Shown: positions 46,601-53,014 of the stretch, one piece after another | Position numbering within the stretch: the first letter of the stretch is position 1 | Layout: each line of letters starts with the position of its first letter | DNA from: Manduca sexta | Taxonomy: Eukaryota; Arthropoda; Insecta; Lepidoptera; Sphingidae | DNA: 64,000 bases | Assembly: GCF_014839805.1 (NCBI RefSeq) | Contig: NC_051115.1 | Span: 5,553,299 to 5,617,298, forward strand | Direction: 5' to 3' | Made by a program: the position numbers and the translations under genes | The notes under the pieces: generated by a model | Told to the model about the DNA's origin: nothing | What the model saw: the letters and a program-made list of their open reading frames with translations, nothing else | Databases searched by the model: none

Positions 46601-46795
46601 GACTCACGAGACCGAATTGGCTTTTTTGTTCGTAAGTCTGTGAATCATGAACGTTTAAAATGTATAAAAGAATAGTTACTAAGAAAATATTATTAATTGC
46701 CATCTCTACGCAGGTACTTTATCGCCAGCAAGTTGCCAACACTTCCGGCGGATGTGCGAGAGGAGATACAACGGCATCCGGCGCTATTCTCGTAA
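30816..46795 (+). CDS. RanGAP1: Ran GTPase-activating protein 1 (complete, 13 coding exons, 564 aa)
   Basis: It stimulates GTP hydrolysis by Ran on the cytoplasmic side of the nuclear pore and so sets the Ran gradient for nuclear transport. The exons are 30816-30927, 31544-31731, 33501-33635, 36723-36875, 37446-37615, 38286-38388, 41350-41461, 42833-42928, 43344-43478, 43909-44018, 44913-45101, 45767-45876 and 46714-46795. All junctions are GT-AG and keep frame, with 1695 nt including the stop. Residues about 45-345 form leucine-rich repeats ([39 protein letters not shown]). R91 in [13 protein letters not shown] matches the essential Rna1p arginine (Arg74 of fission yeast). An acidic stretch follows (about 345-385), then the C-terminal domain with IKSE (500-503), a SUMO consensus. 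The start is supported by gaATGG and family alignment. Length is close to the 580-600 residues usual in animals. Confidence 0.97.
31544..31731 (+). CDS. RanGAP1: RanGAP1 exon 2 (residues 38-100)
   Basis: The acceptor is gaattccag and the donor is TTG/gtaaga. It encodes the first leucine-rich repeat ([20 protein letters not shown]) and [13 protein letters not shown] with the key arginine R91. Confidence 0.96.
31780..32025 (-). mobile_element. MITE family N, right-hand part
   Basis: It contains gcgccctaatgctactacta and ends ggtttcattaataatgaaat and gtcaaaattaacctgt, matching the family N arm at 13197. It lies in RanGAP1 intron 2. Confidence 0.6.
32375..32613 (-). mobile_element. SINE D copy
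   Basis: It runs from catatcccctaaggggaatg through gacccgggattcgaacccag to aactacgccaccaaggc. It lies in RanGAP1 intron 2. Confidence 0.85.
32989..33438. repeat. Direct repeat bracketing an inserted repeat
   Basis: About 120 bp at 32989-33110 recurs at 33321-33438 (agtcaagtca, cacgccaacgtagaccgtcg). Between them, 33163-33320 matches 49494-49655 in inverse orientation (gatggcgacatcgatcctga and others). The second copy ends about 60 nt before RanGAP1 exon 3. Confidence 0.65.
33501..33635 (+). CDS. RanGAP1: RanGAP1 exon 3 (residues 101-145)
   Basis: The acceptor is taatgccag and the donor is GAG/gtaaga. It encodes [20 protein letters not shown] then [17 protein letters not shown]. In-frame ATGs at its start belong to the exon and are not the gene start. 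Confidence 0.96.
33818..33870 (+). mobile_element. SINE B head fragment
   Basis: It has the A-box side cttagttgggagtggaacgg, a mutated B box (ggttcaataa), and no body. Confidence 0.6.
33961..34060 (+). repeat. Dispersed repeat end (aatgtcgggagaag type)
   Basis: It resembles 44568-44692 and, inverted, 63540-63640: gtcgggagaa, aatataaaaactgcgattaa and ataattttattt. It is probably the 3' end of a retroelement. Confidence 0.45.
34389..34712 (+). mobile_element. SINE B head joined to family C unit with long T tract
   Basis: 34389-34466 is a SINE B head with intact A box and B box (ggttcaaatccc). It is followed at once by a family C right half (34469-34712) interrupted by an uninterrupted T run of about 40 at 34566-34605. 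Confidence 0.65.
34754..34919 (+). mobile_element. Lep1-like Helitron 5' end
   Basis: It starts ctatactattatataaagct and runs to aagcggagcatcatcg. The similarity stops where the 219-codon ORF begins. No matching 3' hairpin is seen in this orientation nearby. Confidence 0.7.
34920..35579 (+). CDS. Uncharacterised 219-aa ORF, coiled coil plus SINE-derived segment
   Basis: I do not recognise this protein. It lies on the sense strand inside RanGAP1 intron 3, directly after a Helitron 5' end and 25 bp before an inverted H3 Helitron. Residues about 22-70 have heptad spacing with a short internal duplication ([14 protein letters not shown]) and look like a coiled coil. Residues about 114-155 ([10 protein letters not shown] to [12 protein letters not shown]) match the minus-strand translation of SINE D ([10 protein letters not shown] to SAYPFGDKM), with small in-frame deletions. 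The rest is acidic with no known motif. An open frame of 660 bp in AT-rich intron is unlikely by chance. It could be a Helitron-captured fragment, a SINE-fused nested gene or a recent pseudogene. Confidence 0.45.
   Translation: MSSNMCSEDYKTTTTNTVNISTDIHSIKQELSNIKQELNVFKMYVHSIYQKIEDFERRIIYLENELLLKADYLNDNNEPKKTANMRDIYNEFDLLRGHEIDSLNALDATGKQIRNLQVVPDVAIGLPFNTERIHTKCISSAFAYPLGDKMECVEKNNVNESEIDETQTNVDDLSVDCMERGSIVFMYAGGIWDYLKATEVRSVDEISNTLSLRRTNLHL
35604..35892 (-). mobile_element. Helitron family H3, complete
   Basis: Read on minus it starts tctatatatataaaaatgaa and ends with gacaacgtctgtcgtgtcag then CTAGT. It matches 23727-24012. Confidence 0.83.
36078..36321. mobile_element. MITE family F, right end missing
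   Basis: It starts aggggcccttcaaaagtatt and carries the internal cgccgtaatgttttcctgta. It breaks off at acataacgctttgtacgag, where an inverted family M repeat (36329-36498) begins. Confidence 0.7.
36329..36498 (-). repeat. Dispersed repeat family M, inverted
   Basis: It is the inverse of the 25128-25350 copy: gcgtagacatagggccgttg, tgattggctaatattgag and catgaatatgggcg. Confidence 0.55.
36557..36692 (+). repeat. (TTTC/TTTTC)n pyrimidine microsatellite
   Basis: About 135 bp of pure C/T on the sense strand of RanGAP1, ending about 30 nt before exon 4. On the opposite strand it yields a spurious Lys/Glu-rich ORF. Confidence 0.95.
36723..36875 (+). CDS. RanGAP1: RanGAP1 exon 4 (residues 146-196)
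   Basis: The acceptor is catgtgtacag and the donor is CAG/gtaata. It encodes [20 protein letters not shown] and [26 protein letters not shown] microsatellite of about 135 bp lies some 30 nt upstream. Confidence 0.96.
37084..37165 (+). repeat. Family G tail fragment
   Basis: It contains gtttctactgtttatcggtc and cttaccatcaggcgaacggc. Confidence 0.6.
37446..37615 (+). CDS. RanGAP1: RanGAP1 exon 5 (residues 197-252)
   Basis: The acceptor is ttgtgaatag and the donor is CA/gtaagt. It encodes [20 protein letters not shown] and [20 protein letters not shown], two leucine-rich repeats. Confidence 0.96.
37660..37950 (+). mobile_element. SINE B copy (plus), half of inverted pair
   Basis: A box region gatagtctagttggttgtgg, B box ggttcaaaacc, and tail gtgggacagtatataataca. 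With the minus copy at 37984-38252 it fills almost all of RanGAP1 intron 5. Confidence 0.87.
37984..38252 (-). mobile_element. SINE B copy (minus), half of inverted pair
   Basis: The tail is at the left (atactgtcccactgctgggc) and the A box at the right (caactaggctatc). It ends 33 nt before RanGAP1 exon 6. Confidence 0.87.
38286..38388 (+). CDS. RanGAP1: RanGAP1 exon 6 (residues 253-287)
   Basis: The acceptor is tttgtttacag and the donor is GAG/gtaact. It encodes [20 protein letters not shown] then [14 protein letters not shown]. Confidence 0.96.
38581..38812 (-). mobile_element. SINE D copy
   Basis: It runs from acatcacgcattttatcccc through gacccgggattcgaaccc to acagcgccaccgagac, in RanGAP1 intron 6. 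Confidence 0.83.
38870..39075 (+). mobile_element. SINE J head and body
   Basis: It has a tRNA-like head with B box ggttcaaatcccgga (38936 on), then a body ending gcacgtaaagccgttggtcc. It runs straight into the 16-copy array, which is an expansion of this SINE's own tail. Confidence 0.75.
39076..40550 (+). repeat. SINE J tail satellite, 16 monomers of 92/95 bp
   Basis: The anchor ctatgagaa occurs at 39110, 39202, 39297, 39389, 39484, 39576, 39671, 39763, 39858, 39950, 40045, 40140, 40232, 40327, 40419 and 40514. Spacing alternates 92 and 95 bp, so the true unit is a 187-bp dimer. One type has tattgcacac with gcattataat; the other has tattgaacac with gcactataat and the added tcg. The alternation slips once, 40045-40140. 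It lies in RanGAP1 intron 6. Confidence 0.95.
40623..40724 (+). mobile_element. SINE B tail fragment
   Basis: It contains gggtgtgtgaagtctgcccg to cagcagtgggacagtata. A family N MITE starts immediately after, inside the tail. Confidence 0.7.
40724..41114. mobile_element. MITE family N, complete
   Basis: The terminal inverted repeats are acagggtcattttgatattg and gcgatgtcaaaatggccctg. The interior includes agagtagtagtagtggcatt. It is the uninterrupted version of the 12059-13197 element. Confidence 0.78.
41144..41331 (-). mobile_element. Short Helitron, family H2
   Basis: It reads, inverted, actactgacccgccccggct through cgactttgttttatattatg. It ends about 18 nt before RanGAP1 exon 7, so it supplies most of the upstream splice region. 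Confidence 0.8.
41350..41461 (+). CDS. RanGAP1: RanGAP1 exon 7 (residues 288-324)
   Basis: The acceptor is atttttccag and the donor is G/gtgaga. It encodes [20 protein letters not shown] and LSRVVLA. A family F MITE begins 9 nt into the following intron, and a Helitron ends about 20 nt before the exon. Confidence 0.95.
41471..41788. mobile_element. MITE family F
   Basis: The ends are ggaagccgtccaagtgttac and gctttacgtaatacttgaac. The interior carries long G runs (41508 on, 41731 on). It starts 9 nt after the exon 7 donor. Confidence 0.78.
41881..42445 (+). repeat. Dispersed repeat family I/H, long copy
   Basis: It runs from gggtaccggactaatttttg through gtgacgtcatcgggaattac and the hairpin module (42270-42306) to ggatataaatatatcctacc. 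It is the best template for the family in this window. Confidence 0.7.
42482..42802 (-). mobile_element. Family C single unit
   Basis: It runs from cattgacgtatattctatag to cacatatatatcgatg and ends about 30 nt before RanGAP1 exon 8. Confidence 0.72.
42833..42928 (+). CDS. RanGAP1: RanGAP1 exon 8 (residues 325-356)
   Basis: The acceptor is cacatttcag and the donor is T/gtgagt. It encodes [20 protein letters not shown] and the first acidic residues ([11 protein letters not shown]). Confidence 0.93.
43064..43160 (+). mobile_element. SINE J tail, single monomer
   Basis: One monomer (gtgcttgtgtattgcacaca, ctcgtgcactataatatctc) is followed by the tail gttgagattggccgccgggg. Confidence 0.75.
43344..43478 (+). 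CDS. RanGAP1: RanGAP1 exon 9 (acidic region, residues 357-401)
   Basis: The acceptor is ttttttcacag and the donor is G/gtaatg. It encodes the acidic segment [20 protein letters not shown], which in RanGAPs contacts the basic patch of Ran, then [11 protein letters not shown]. Confidence 0.94.
43508..43800 (-). mobile_element. MITE family N, one arm
   Basis: It contains gacatcgcgttactaaatta, aagttacttgagccgtagat and gcgccctaatgccactacta. The other terminal repeat is missing. Confidence 0.65.
43909..44018 (+). CDS. RanGAP1: RanGAP1 exon 10 (residues 402-438)
   Basis: The acceptor is catcccacag and the donor is CAG/gtaaat. It encodes [20 protein letters not shown] then [16 protein letters not shown]. 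Confidence 0.93.
44129..44418 (+). mobile_element. Family A retroelement with target-site duplication
   Basis: It is flanked by ttactcctcagtcga on the left and ttactccacagtcga on the right, a 15-bp duplication with one mismatch. It interrupts the tgtcgactga hairpin module. Near its start gtggtgctttata and tataaagcaccac form a perfect 13-bp stem with a 2-nt loop. Confidence 0.82.
44720..44861. mobile_element. Near-perfect foldback element (67-bp arms)
   Basis: The left arm 44720-44786 (gaatgtttgccggcaaacat through aatcttattat) and right arm 44794-44861 are complements with few mismatches around a loop of 7 nt. A decayed relative lies at 42965-43055 (acatgttagccggttaacat). It ends 51 nt before RanGAP1 exon 11. 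Confidence 0.88.
44913..45101 (+). CDS. RanGAP1: RanGAP1 exon 11 (GC-rich, residues 439-501)
   Basis: The acceptor is ggtgtgttgcag and the donor is AAG/gtaccg. It encodes [20 protein letters not shown] through [15 protein letters not shown], the C-terminal helical domain. The exon is extremely GC- and CpG-rich in an AT-rich gene, and its alternate frames are open by composition only. Confidence 0.93.
45161..45337 (+). mobile_element. SINE B, 5' truncated
   Basis: It starts in the body at tgacggtgaaggaaaacatc and ends cagcagtgggacagtatata with a (att)n tail. The A and B boxes are absent. Confidence 0.8.
45351..45605 (-). mobile_element. LINE-derived fragment
   Basis: It contains ataggggtaggcagagaata, ttcccgccggttcagggta, acattctctccaaatgctca and aaccaccttaacataccttt. 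This pattern is familiar from moth non-LTR elements. No open frame remains. Confidence 0.45.
45767..45876 (+). CDS. RanGAP1: RanGAP1 exon 12 (residues 502-537)
   Basis: The acceptor is tttgattgcag and the donor is AG/gtaacg. It encodes [20 protein letters not shown] and [12 protein letters not shown]. With the last lysine of exon 11 it forms IKSE. Confidence 0.93.
46000..46380. repeat. Possible DNA element with short inverted ends
   Basis: The left end is gtgaccagacgtcccgtttt and the right end is cgttttgagacgaaaaat then aaatggtcacg, partly complementary. The flanks carry a local repeat of cataggtgactcat. The assignment is weak. Confidence 0.35.
46714..46795 (+). CDS. RanGAP1: RanGAP1 exon 13 (residues 538-564 and stop)
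   Basis: The acceptor is catctctacgcag. It encodes [20 protein letters not shown] and HPALFS, then TAA. Confidence 0.93.
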
Positions 46796-46799
46796 TAAA
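46794..46799 (+). terminator. Poly(A) signal overlapping the RanGAP1 stop codon
   Basis: The stop TAA at 46793-46795 runs into AATAAA at 46794-46799. A GT-rich stretch (tgtttgtttgtttgt) follows at once, as expected downstream of a cleavage site. If used, the 3' UTR is only about 10-30 nt. Confidence 0.6.
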
Positions 46800-47057
46800 G
46801 ATGTTTGTTTGTTTGTATGAGTTTTATTTAAGTATACGATTTTTTTGTCGTACGATTAATCGGTCCGATTTTGTGCACACGATTAATCGGTTCGATTATT
46901 TACATAACTTTCCTGAAGTTTTTCGTGTGATTTTTGGTTGTTTTTTATTTAATTAGAATCGGTTTTAAGATGGTAACTGTACCTGTACAGTGTATAAGCT
47001 TGTGTGGGTGCTTCAAAGCGAATCTGAGTTGGAATTATTAGCCCAGCCCTAGGTCTA

Positions 47058-47185
47058 TTGGTGGTAGAATATATTTATATCCGGATAGTGACCACCGTAC
47101 ACAAGGTGTTAAAACCATCTTTAGTGACCTCTATAGTGTTCCGGGATCAGTGTATATCTAGTTCCAACAGGCCGGCATAACAGGG
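47058..47185 (-). repeat. Family H end
   Basis: It contains ggtggtagaatatatttata, gaccaccgtacacaaggtgt and ttccgggatcagtgtatatc, the inverse of the family I/H right end. Confidence 0.55.
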
Positions 47186-47188
47186 CAT

Positions 47189-47349
47189 CAGTGGCGAAGC
47201 GTCCATACAACTCGATTCCTACCGGCTTCCCTTTCAGATTTATTTACGTTTGTCTTAGTCTTTGTATTATTAGATGGGCTGTGATATGTTAACTAAAGAA
47301 GTATTTTTGCCTTTGGTTACCTTTTGGAAAATTTCACCCTACGCCACTG
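47189..47349. mobile_element. Short hAT-like MITE
   Basis: The ends are CAGTGGCGAAGCGTCC and taCGCCACTG, with flanks cagggcat and tagggtat (6 of 8 match). It is related to the 668-bp element at 27741. Confidence 0.7.
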
Positions 47350-47518
47350 TAGGGTATTACACTCTTTTTTTAAGTGTCTCAAATTAATCTTAAGGTAATA
47401 AAAAACCACTAGAAATTTTATAAAATATATTCAATCAATAAGTGCATTAAAATACATTTAAATATTACATTTTAAATTTTCCCGCGTAAATAAACGAAAA
47501 CGCTAGAGGCCACGTTGC

Positions 47519-47815
47519 TGACGTCATCTTGACAGTAAACATCAAGTAACAACGTGCATGGAGAAGGAGGAAATTATTACAATTCAAATAAGCTACTATC
47601 CTTATCATTGGTGTGTATTTCCTGAATGTAAGAATACTTGTGTGAAAACGCCGAAAAAATTGTGGATTCTAGTGCCAACTGATATAACTATGAGGAAAAC
47701 TTGGTTTAACTTGCGAGAGATCCAAATTTATTGTCCGAAAAATTTGTCTATTTCGATAAATTAGAAATAGTGAACGCGTATTGACACTAAGTAGTTTACT
47801 GTCTTGATGACGTCA
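47519..47815 (+). pseudogene. Degenerate THAP-finger ORF between inverted repeats
   Basis: A 68-codon ORF (47558-47764) has the THAP zinc-finger layout: WCVFPECKN (C-x4-C, residues 19 and 24), KTPKKLWILVPTD, MRKTWF and YCPKN (residues 59-62). The last motif should be C-x2-H, but the histidine position is asparagine and the protein stops soon after, so the finger is probably dead. It is bracketed by tgacgtcatcttgacagtaa (47519 on) and its complement (47794-47815). THAP fingers occur in P-element transposases and host regulators. I read this as a transposon-borne or decayed THAP fragment. Confidence 0.5.
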
Positions 47816-47986
47816 TGTCATGGCGGCACTCGTTTCGCATATTTGTAAAACAGATAAGTCAAAACTTTGAACTGAATTTAAAAATTTATAAATTTATGAA
47901 CTGAAACTACTATTTTCCGATTGTTTTTTGATTGAACTATCTTATGTATTTCTGGCTTTTTCTCAGACACTAAAATACCCTATTGT

Positions 47987-48360
47987 GTCGACTGTGGGGT
48001 AATCATCTCTCGTCAGTCGACATTCTACTGGACCCCACTCCAGTTTTCCGTGCACTTTTAAAAAGGCTCGCTCCTATTACGGGACGGAACACAACGAAAA
48101 GTGGGATACCTGGTTGCGCCTGCCACATTGGGGATAAGAGACTTGTGTATAATTTGCTTTATCCTAAGAATGGAAAACTAACAAAGTCGCGTTCGATAGT
48201 AAATAACCATAAAACATTATGAAATAATTCGTATTAATATCAGTCGCCATGACTCAAAGCACGTTAACATATGCATTCTGAAGAGGCGATCGACTAGTGG
48301 AAGTTTTATGCAATTATATCCAACTGATATATAAACAATGTACAGATACAAATAATATGA
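47987..48360. other. Hairpin module, SINE D fragment, unassigned sequence
   Basis: 47987-48022 is a tgtcgactg...cagtcgaca hairpin. 48090-48147 is a SINE D fragment in plus orientation (gggacggaacacaacgaaaa). The rest shows nothing recognisable. Confidence 0.5.
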
Positions 48361-48364
48361 TATA

Positions 48365-48640
48365 ATAATAATATCAGCCCTGTATTATATACTGTCTCAC
48401 TGCTGCACGGGCCTCCTTTACTACTGAGAGGGTTTAGGCTTTAGTCCACCACGCTGGCCCAATGCGGATTGGTAGACTTTACAAACCCTAAAAATTGATA
48501 AAGAGAATCGTTAAAGCAAGTGATAATTCACAAATAATACACACGTAATTTTCAGTAAAGTCAAAGGTGTGTGTCCTTGCGTATTGAACCTGCGGATATT
48601 CGTCTCGGCAGTCCGTTCCACACACAACTAGGCTATCGCT
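48365..48640 (-). mobile_element. SINE B, diverged copy
   Basis: It runs from aataatatcagccctgtatt to ccacacacaactaggctatc, with an internal deletion near 48500. Confidence 0.8.
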
Positions 48641-48770
48641 GGTTGTCAGCCACAAAACTAGCTAAAAAACTAAATAAGAATCAAATCGATTATAATCTTT
48701 TCTCATTCGGTATCAAGAATCGTTTTTTCTTTACTAAAATAAAACTTCAAAGGGTTTACTTTATTTTAGA

Positions 48771-48988
48771 CTAGCGGCCCGCTCTGGCTTCGCAAGGGTA
48801 TAACATAACAAAATAACAGTATTTCTCCACTATTTAATGGATGTTATTATACATATAAAACTTCCTCTCGAATCACTCTATCTATTATAAAAAACCGCAT
48901 CAAAATCCGTTGCGTAGTTTTAAAGATTTAAGCATACAAAGGGACATAGGAACAGAGAAAGCGACTTTGTTTTATACTATGTAGTGAT
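48771..48988 (-). mobile_element. Helitron H2 variant
   Basis: It has the variant tip ctagcggcccgctctggctt at the left and cgactttgttttatactatg at the right. It matches 19972-20176. Confidence 0.78.
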
Positions 48989-49179
48989 AAAGGAAAAAAA
49001 TATATCGAGTTAATTTGTAGAAGCTACTATTCTATCTGACTATACATCGTTTATATATCAGCTGGATATTATTGCATAAAACTTCCAGTCGATCTTCTCT
49101 TTAGAATGCGTGATATGTTAAAGTGCCCTGTGTGAGTCATGGCCACTAATATCAATCAAAATAAGCCTATATCTTTGTC

Positions 49180-49480
49180 CATTGCTGAACATAGGCCTCC
49201 TCCAATATGCGCCATTGTACTCTATCTTCGGCCTGTCGCATCCAGTTCTTGCTAGCGACCTTTCGCAGATCGTCACTCCACCTAGCTGAAGGGCGTCCTA
49301 CGCTTCGATTGCCGAGCCGTGGTCTCCACTCAAGAACTCGTTTATCTCATCGGGTATCGGTTCTTCTACAGATATGCCCGTACCTACTGCCACTTCAGTT
49401 TGCTAATCCTATGTGCTATGTCGGTGACTTTGGTACCCTGACGGATGACCTATTAACGAAGTTTATCCTTCAGAGAAACT
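49180..49480 (-). mobile_element. RTE-type LINE reverse transcriptase C-terminal remnant
   Basis: The minus strand reads LGNRSVGRPSARWSDDLRKV then ASKNWMRQAEDRVQW and LEEAYVQQWTK, the C-terminal signature of insect RTE LINE proteins. Upstream coding sequence decays and the reverse transcriptase core is absent. Confidence 0.8.
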
Positions 49481-49493
49481 CCGAGCATAGCAG

Positions 49494-49655
49494 GTGTGGC
49501 GGTACAATCGATGCATACACCGCCATCTTGTCAACATCGCCGGAACTGCAAGAGGATCGATGCAGTGACACAACTGGAGTGATAATCACACAGCAATCAC
49601 GATAGATGGCGACATCGATCCTGAATCACGCTTGCACAATTTGCGCGACGTGCAG
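49494..49655 (-). repeat. Partner of the 33163-33320 repeat
   Basis: It contains ccgccatcttgtcaacatcg, gatggcgacatcgatcctga and cacaatttgcgcgacgtgca, the inverse of the intronic copy in RanGAP1. Confidence 0.65.
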
Positions 49656-49991
49656 CATATATACCACCTCCAAATAGGAACTGTCGGAGGGGCCGCGGCC
49701 GGTCAGGCGCAACATCTGCCTGACTGGAAATCTTCCCCTCTATAGAGGAACGCAACCATCTGTTCCTCTACAGTGGCGTTAACCTTTACGCCGCTAAAGC
49801 AGGTTCTATAGCTCGCTGAGCAACTTTGAACTGGTGAACGAGCCGTACTGTGAGCGTCCACGTCTCGGCTAATATAAATACGAGTTATTTCATAATGTTT
49901 TATGGTTATTGACTACTTTCGAACGCGGCTTTGTCTGAGTAAATGTCCATTCTTGGGACAACATTTCACACGACAAACAATTATCCTTAAT

Positions 49992-50290
49992 GAGGCAGGT
50001 GCAACCGGATATCCCACTTTTCGCAATGTATTCTGTATCAACAGGGGCGAGCCTATCGCCATTTCATCAGGTTCAAAACCAAGGGCACCTCTTACTTTTC
50101 TAAAGTATGTGTGTATTCTTTGTGAATTATCTCTTGCTCTAAACCTGCATACCTGAGAAGTTCTCTACAGGAATTTCGAGGGTGTGTGAAGTCTGCCCGC
50201 ACTACAGCGTGGTGGAGTAAGGCCTAATCTCTCTCAGTAGTAGAGGAGGCCCGTGCAGCAGTGGGACAGTATATAATACAGGGTGTATTA
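49992..50290. mobile_element. Chimeric SINE D / SINE B junction
   Basis: A SINE D piece in minus orientation (gaggcaggtgcaaccggata to gcgagcctatcgccatttca) is joined at catcaggttc to a plus SINE B lacking its A box. The same junction occurs at 56221-56516, so it predates the duplication. Confidence 0.75.
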
Positions 50291-50565
50291 TTTTTATTAT
50301 CATATTAAACTTTTTAATCATTGCCAAAAATACTCTTTAAATTTCGATTATAAGATTTGTATAAATAAAGGACGAGTTTAAGAAATAAGACACTACAGTA
50401 GCTACTGATTTTTTATTTTATCATAGAAAATATAATTATAATGTCATTTTGACATTGCGATATAAGATACCACAATATACTCTTCTTGTTACAATATTCT
50501 ATCATGTTATTAAAAAAAGTGTAAGTATCGAACAAAATAAATAATACATACATACACATACATAA

Positions 50566-50805
50566 CATCACGCATTTTATCCCAGAAGGGGTATGCAGAG
50601 GCGCAACTAGGGCACCCACTTTTCGCCAAGTATGTTCCGTCCCATGATGTGATAGGCCTATCGCCATATCGGGCACAAATTCCAGACTCCGGGCTGATAT
50701 TGAGCAGAAAAACCCAAATATCACTTTGCCCGACCCGGGATTCGAACCCAGGACCTCAGAGCGCTATTGTACCGGACGTGCAATACAACTACGCCACGGA
50801 GGCAG
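50566..50805 (-). mobile_element. SINE D copy
   Basis: It runs from acatcacgcattttatccca through gacccgggattcgaaccc to actacgccacggaggca. It is absent from the second duplication copy. Confidence 0.85.
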
Positions 50806-50962
50806 TCCCAATAATAAAAAGTAATTTTAATTTTATAACCTAATGCCACTCTTACTATAAGAAAATTCGTCACAGCAACAACACTTCCAGTCAGAAATAC
50901 ATATGCACACGCATATTCTTTGTCAATACACAATGGTGGCGAAGGTAAAGAATATATTATGG

Positions 50963-52372
50963 TACTAGCTTTTGCCCGCGGCTCCGCCCGCGTTATAAAG
51001 TTTTCAGACTAAAGTTTTCCGTTATAAAAGTAGTAGTTTCCCGGGAGCCTATGTTCTTCCCGGGGTCTCAGACTGTCTCCATACCAAATTTCATCTTAAT
51101 ACGTTGGGTAGTTTTTGAGTTTAACACGTTCAGGTAGACAGATGCAGCGGGGGACTTTTGTTTTTATAATATGTTTTTAGAACATTTTAAGTGGAACAAT
51201 CCCGTCATACATCATTGTTGCATAATTTTAACCGTTTACGCAGCGAAGGCAATGGAAGCTCTCAAAACTAATAATTTTCCCCGTTTTTGCAACATGTTTC
51301 ATTACTGCTTCGCTCCTATTGGTCATAACGTGATGATATATAGCCTATAGCACTCCAGAAACAAAGGGCTATCCAACACAAAAAGATTTTTCAGTTCAAA
51401 CCGGTAGTTCCTGAGATTAGCCATTACTGCTCCGCTCCTATAGGTCATAGCGTGATGATATATAGCCTATAGCGGTCCACAAATAAAGGGCTATCCAACA
51501 CAAAACGAATTTTTCAGTTGAAACTGTTAGTTCCTGAGATTAGCTATTACTGCTCCGCTCCTATTGGTCATAGCGTGATGATATATAACTTTGAGCACTC
51601 CACAAATAAGGGACCATTCAACACAAAAGATTTTTTCAGTTCGAATCGGTAGTTCCTGAGATTAGCCATTACTGCTCCACTCCTATTGGGTATAGCGTGA
51701 TGATATATAGCCTATAGCACTCCACGAACAAAGGGCTATCCAACGCAAAAAGAATTTTTCAGTTTGGACCGGTAGTTCCTGAGATTAGCCATTACTGCTC
51801 CGCTCCTATTGGGTATAGCGTGATGATATATAGCCTATAGCACTCCACGAACCAAGGGCTATCCAACGCAAAAAGATTTTTTCAGTTTGGACCGGTAGTT
51901 CCTGAGATTAGCGCGTTCAAACAAACAAACAAACTCTTCAGCTTTATATAATAGTATAGAAGTATAGATTAACAACTGAAGTTAGCTAAAATTGAGTTTC
52001 TCGAAGCCGACCACTATTTATGTACTATGTATTTTGAGACTATGCAATTTTGTCGCGTTCGCGATTCACTTTCACTTTTGTTGAGTTTCAGAACGCGATA
52101 TTAGATCCTCCAACGCGCACGCGAATTTGAACTTTATGCAGCGGTAATAAATTACAAATTGACTCTCCATTTTATTTAGAAAACGTTTGTATGGGAAATA
52201 GAAAAATGCTGTTTTGAGGATTTTCCCGGCAATTATTCGAATTTTTCTCACCTTTTAAATCTTCCCTAGACCTCCACGAATAATTCAAGACCAAGATAAG
52301 ATAAATCCGTTCAGCCGTTCTCGAGTTTTAGCGAGACTAACGAACAGCAATTGATTTTTATATATATAGATA
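50963..52372 (-). mobile_element. Chimeric Helitron with five internal tandem repeats
   Basis: Minus orientation. The 3' tip is at 50963 (gcggagccgcgggcaaaag then CTAGT). A Lep1-like 5' end is at about 51969, and beyond it 51971-52372 is the first 400 bp of the 12144-type Helitron with its own 5' end at 52372. It is either nested or a single chimeric element. Inside, a 123-bp unit is repeated five times (attactg at 51299, 51423, 51545, 51668 and 51791). Confidence 0.78.
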
Positions 52373-52539
52373 ATCTTATAACACAATGTCAAAATGACCT
52401 TGACCTTCACATTATAATATGACTCCGTCACAACACATCGTATACTTAGTACAAAAATAAAGACATCCAAAATAGACCATATTAAATGTAATCTAAATAT
52501 TTGATTTTATTTTTAATCTTAACTCTTATTATATTTAAT

Positions 52540-52999
52540 ACTAGCTTTTGCCCGCGGCTCCTATTTTCCCGGGAGCCTATGTTCTTTCCAGGGTCTTAAA
52601 CTGTCTCCATACCAAATTTCATCTTAATACGTTGGGTAGTTTTTGAGTTTAACACGTTCAGGCAGACAGATGCAGCGGGGGACTTTGTTTTATAATATAT
52701 TTTTGTAGAACTTTTTAAGAGGAACAATCGCGTCATACATCATTGTTGCTAACTTTAACCGTTTACGCAGCGCACGCAACGGAAGCTCTCAAAACTAATA
52801 ATTTTTCCCCGTTTTTGCAACATGTTTTATTACTGCTCTGCTCCTATTGGTCATAGCGTGATGATATATAGCCTATAGCACTCCACGAACAAAGGGCTAT
52901 CCAACACAAAAATAATTTTTCAGTTTGGACCGGTAGTTCCTGAGATTAGCGCGTTCAAACAAACAAACAAACTCTTCAGCTTTATATAATAGTATAGAT
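52540..52999 (-). mobile_element. Lep1-like Helitron, single-unit version
   Basis: It starts ctagcttttgcccgcggctc and ends gctttatataatagtataga. It has one copy of the 123-bp unit that is repeated five times at 51299-51913. Confidence 0.8.
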
Positions 53000-53014
53000 T
53001 AATTTACAAAAAAA

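Noticed and set aside
49207..49605. 132-aa plus ORF
   Set aside because: It is antisense to the RTE LINE remnant, whose minus frame carries the recognisable reverse transcriptase C-terminus.
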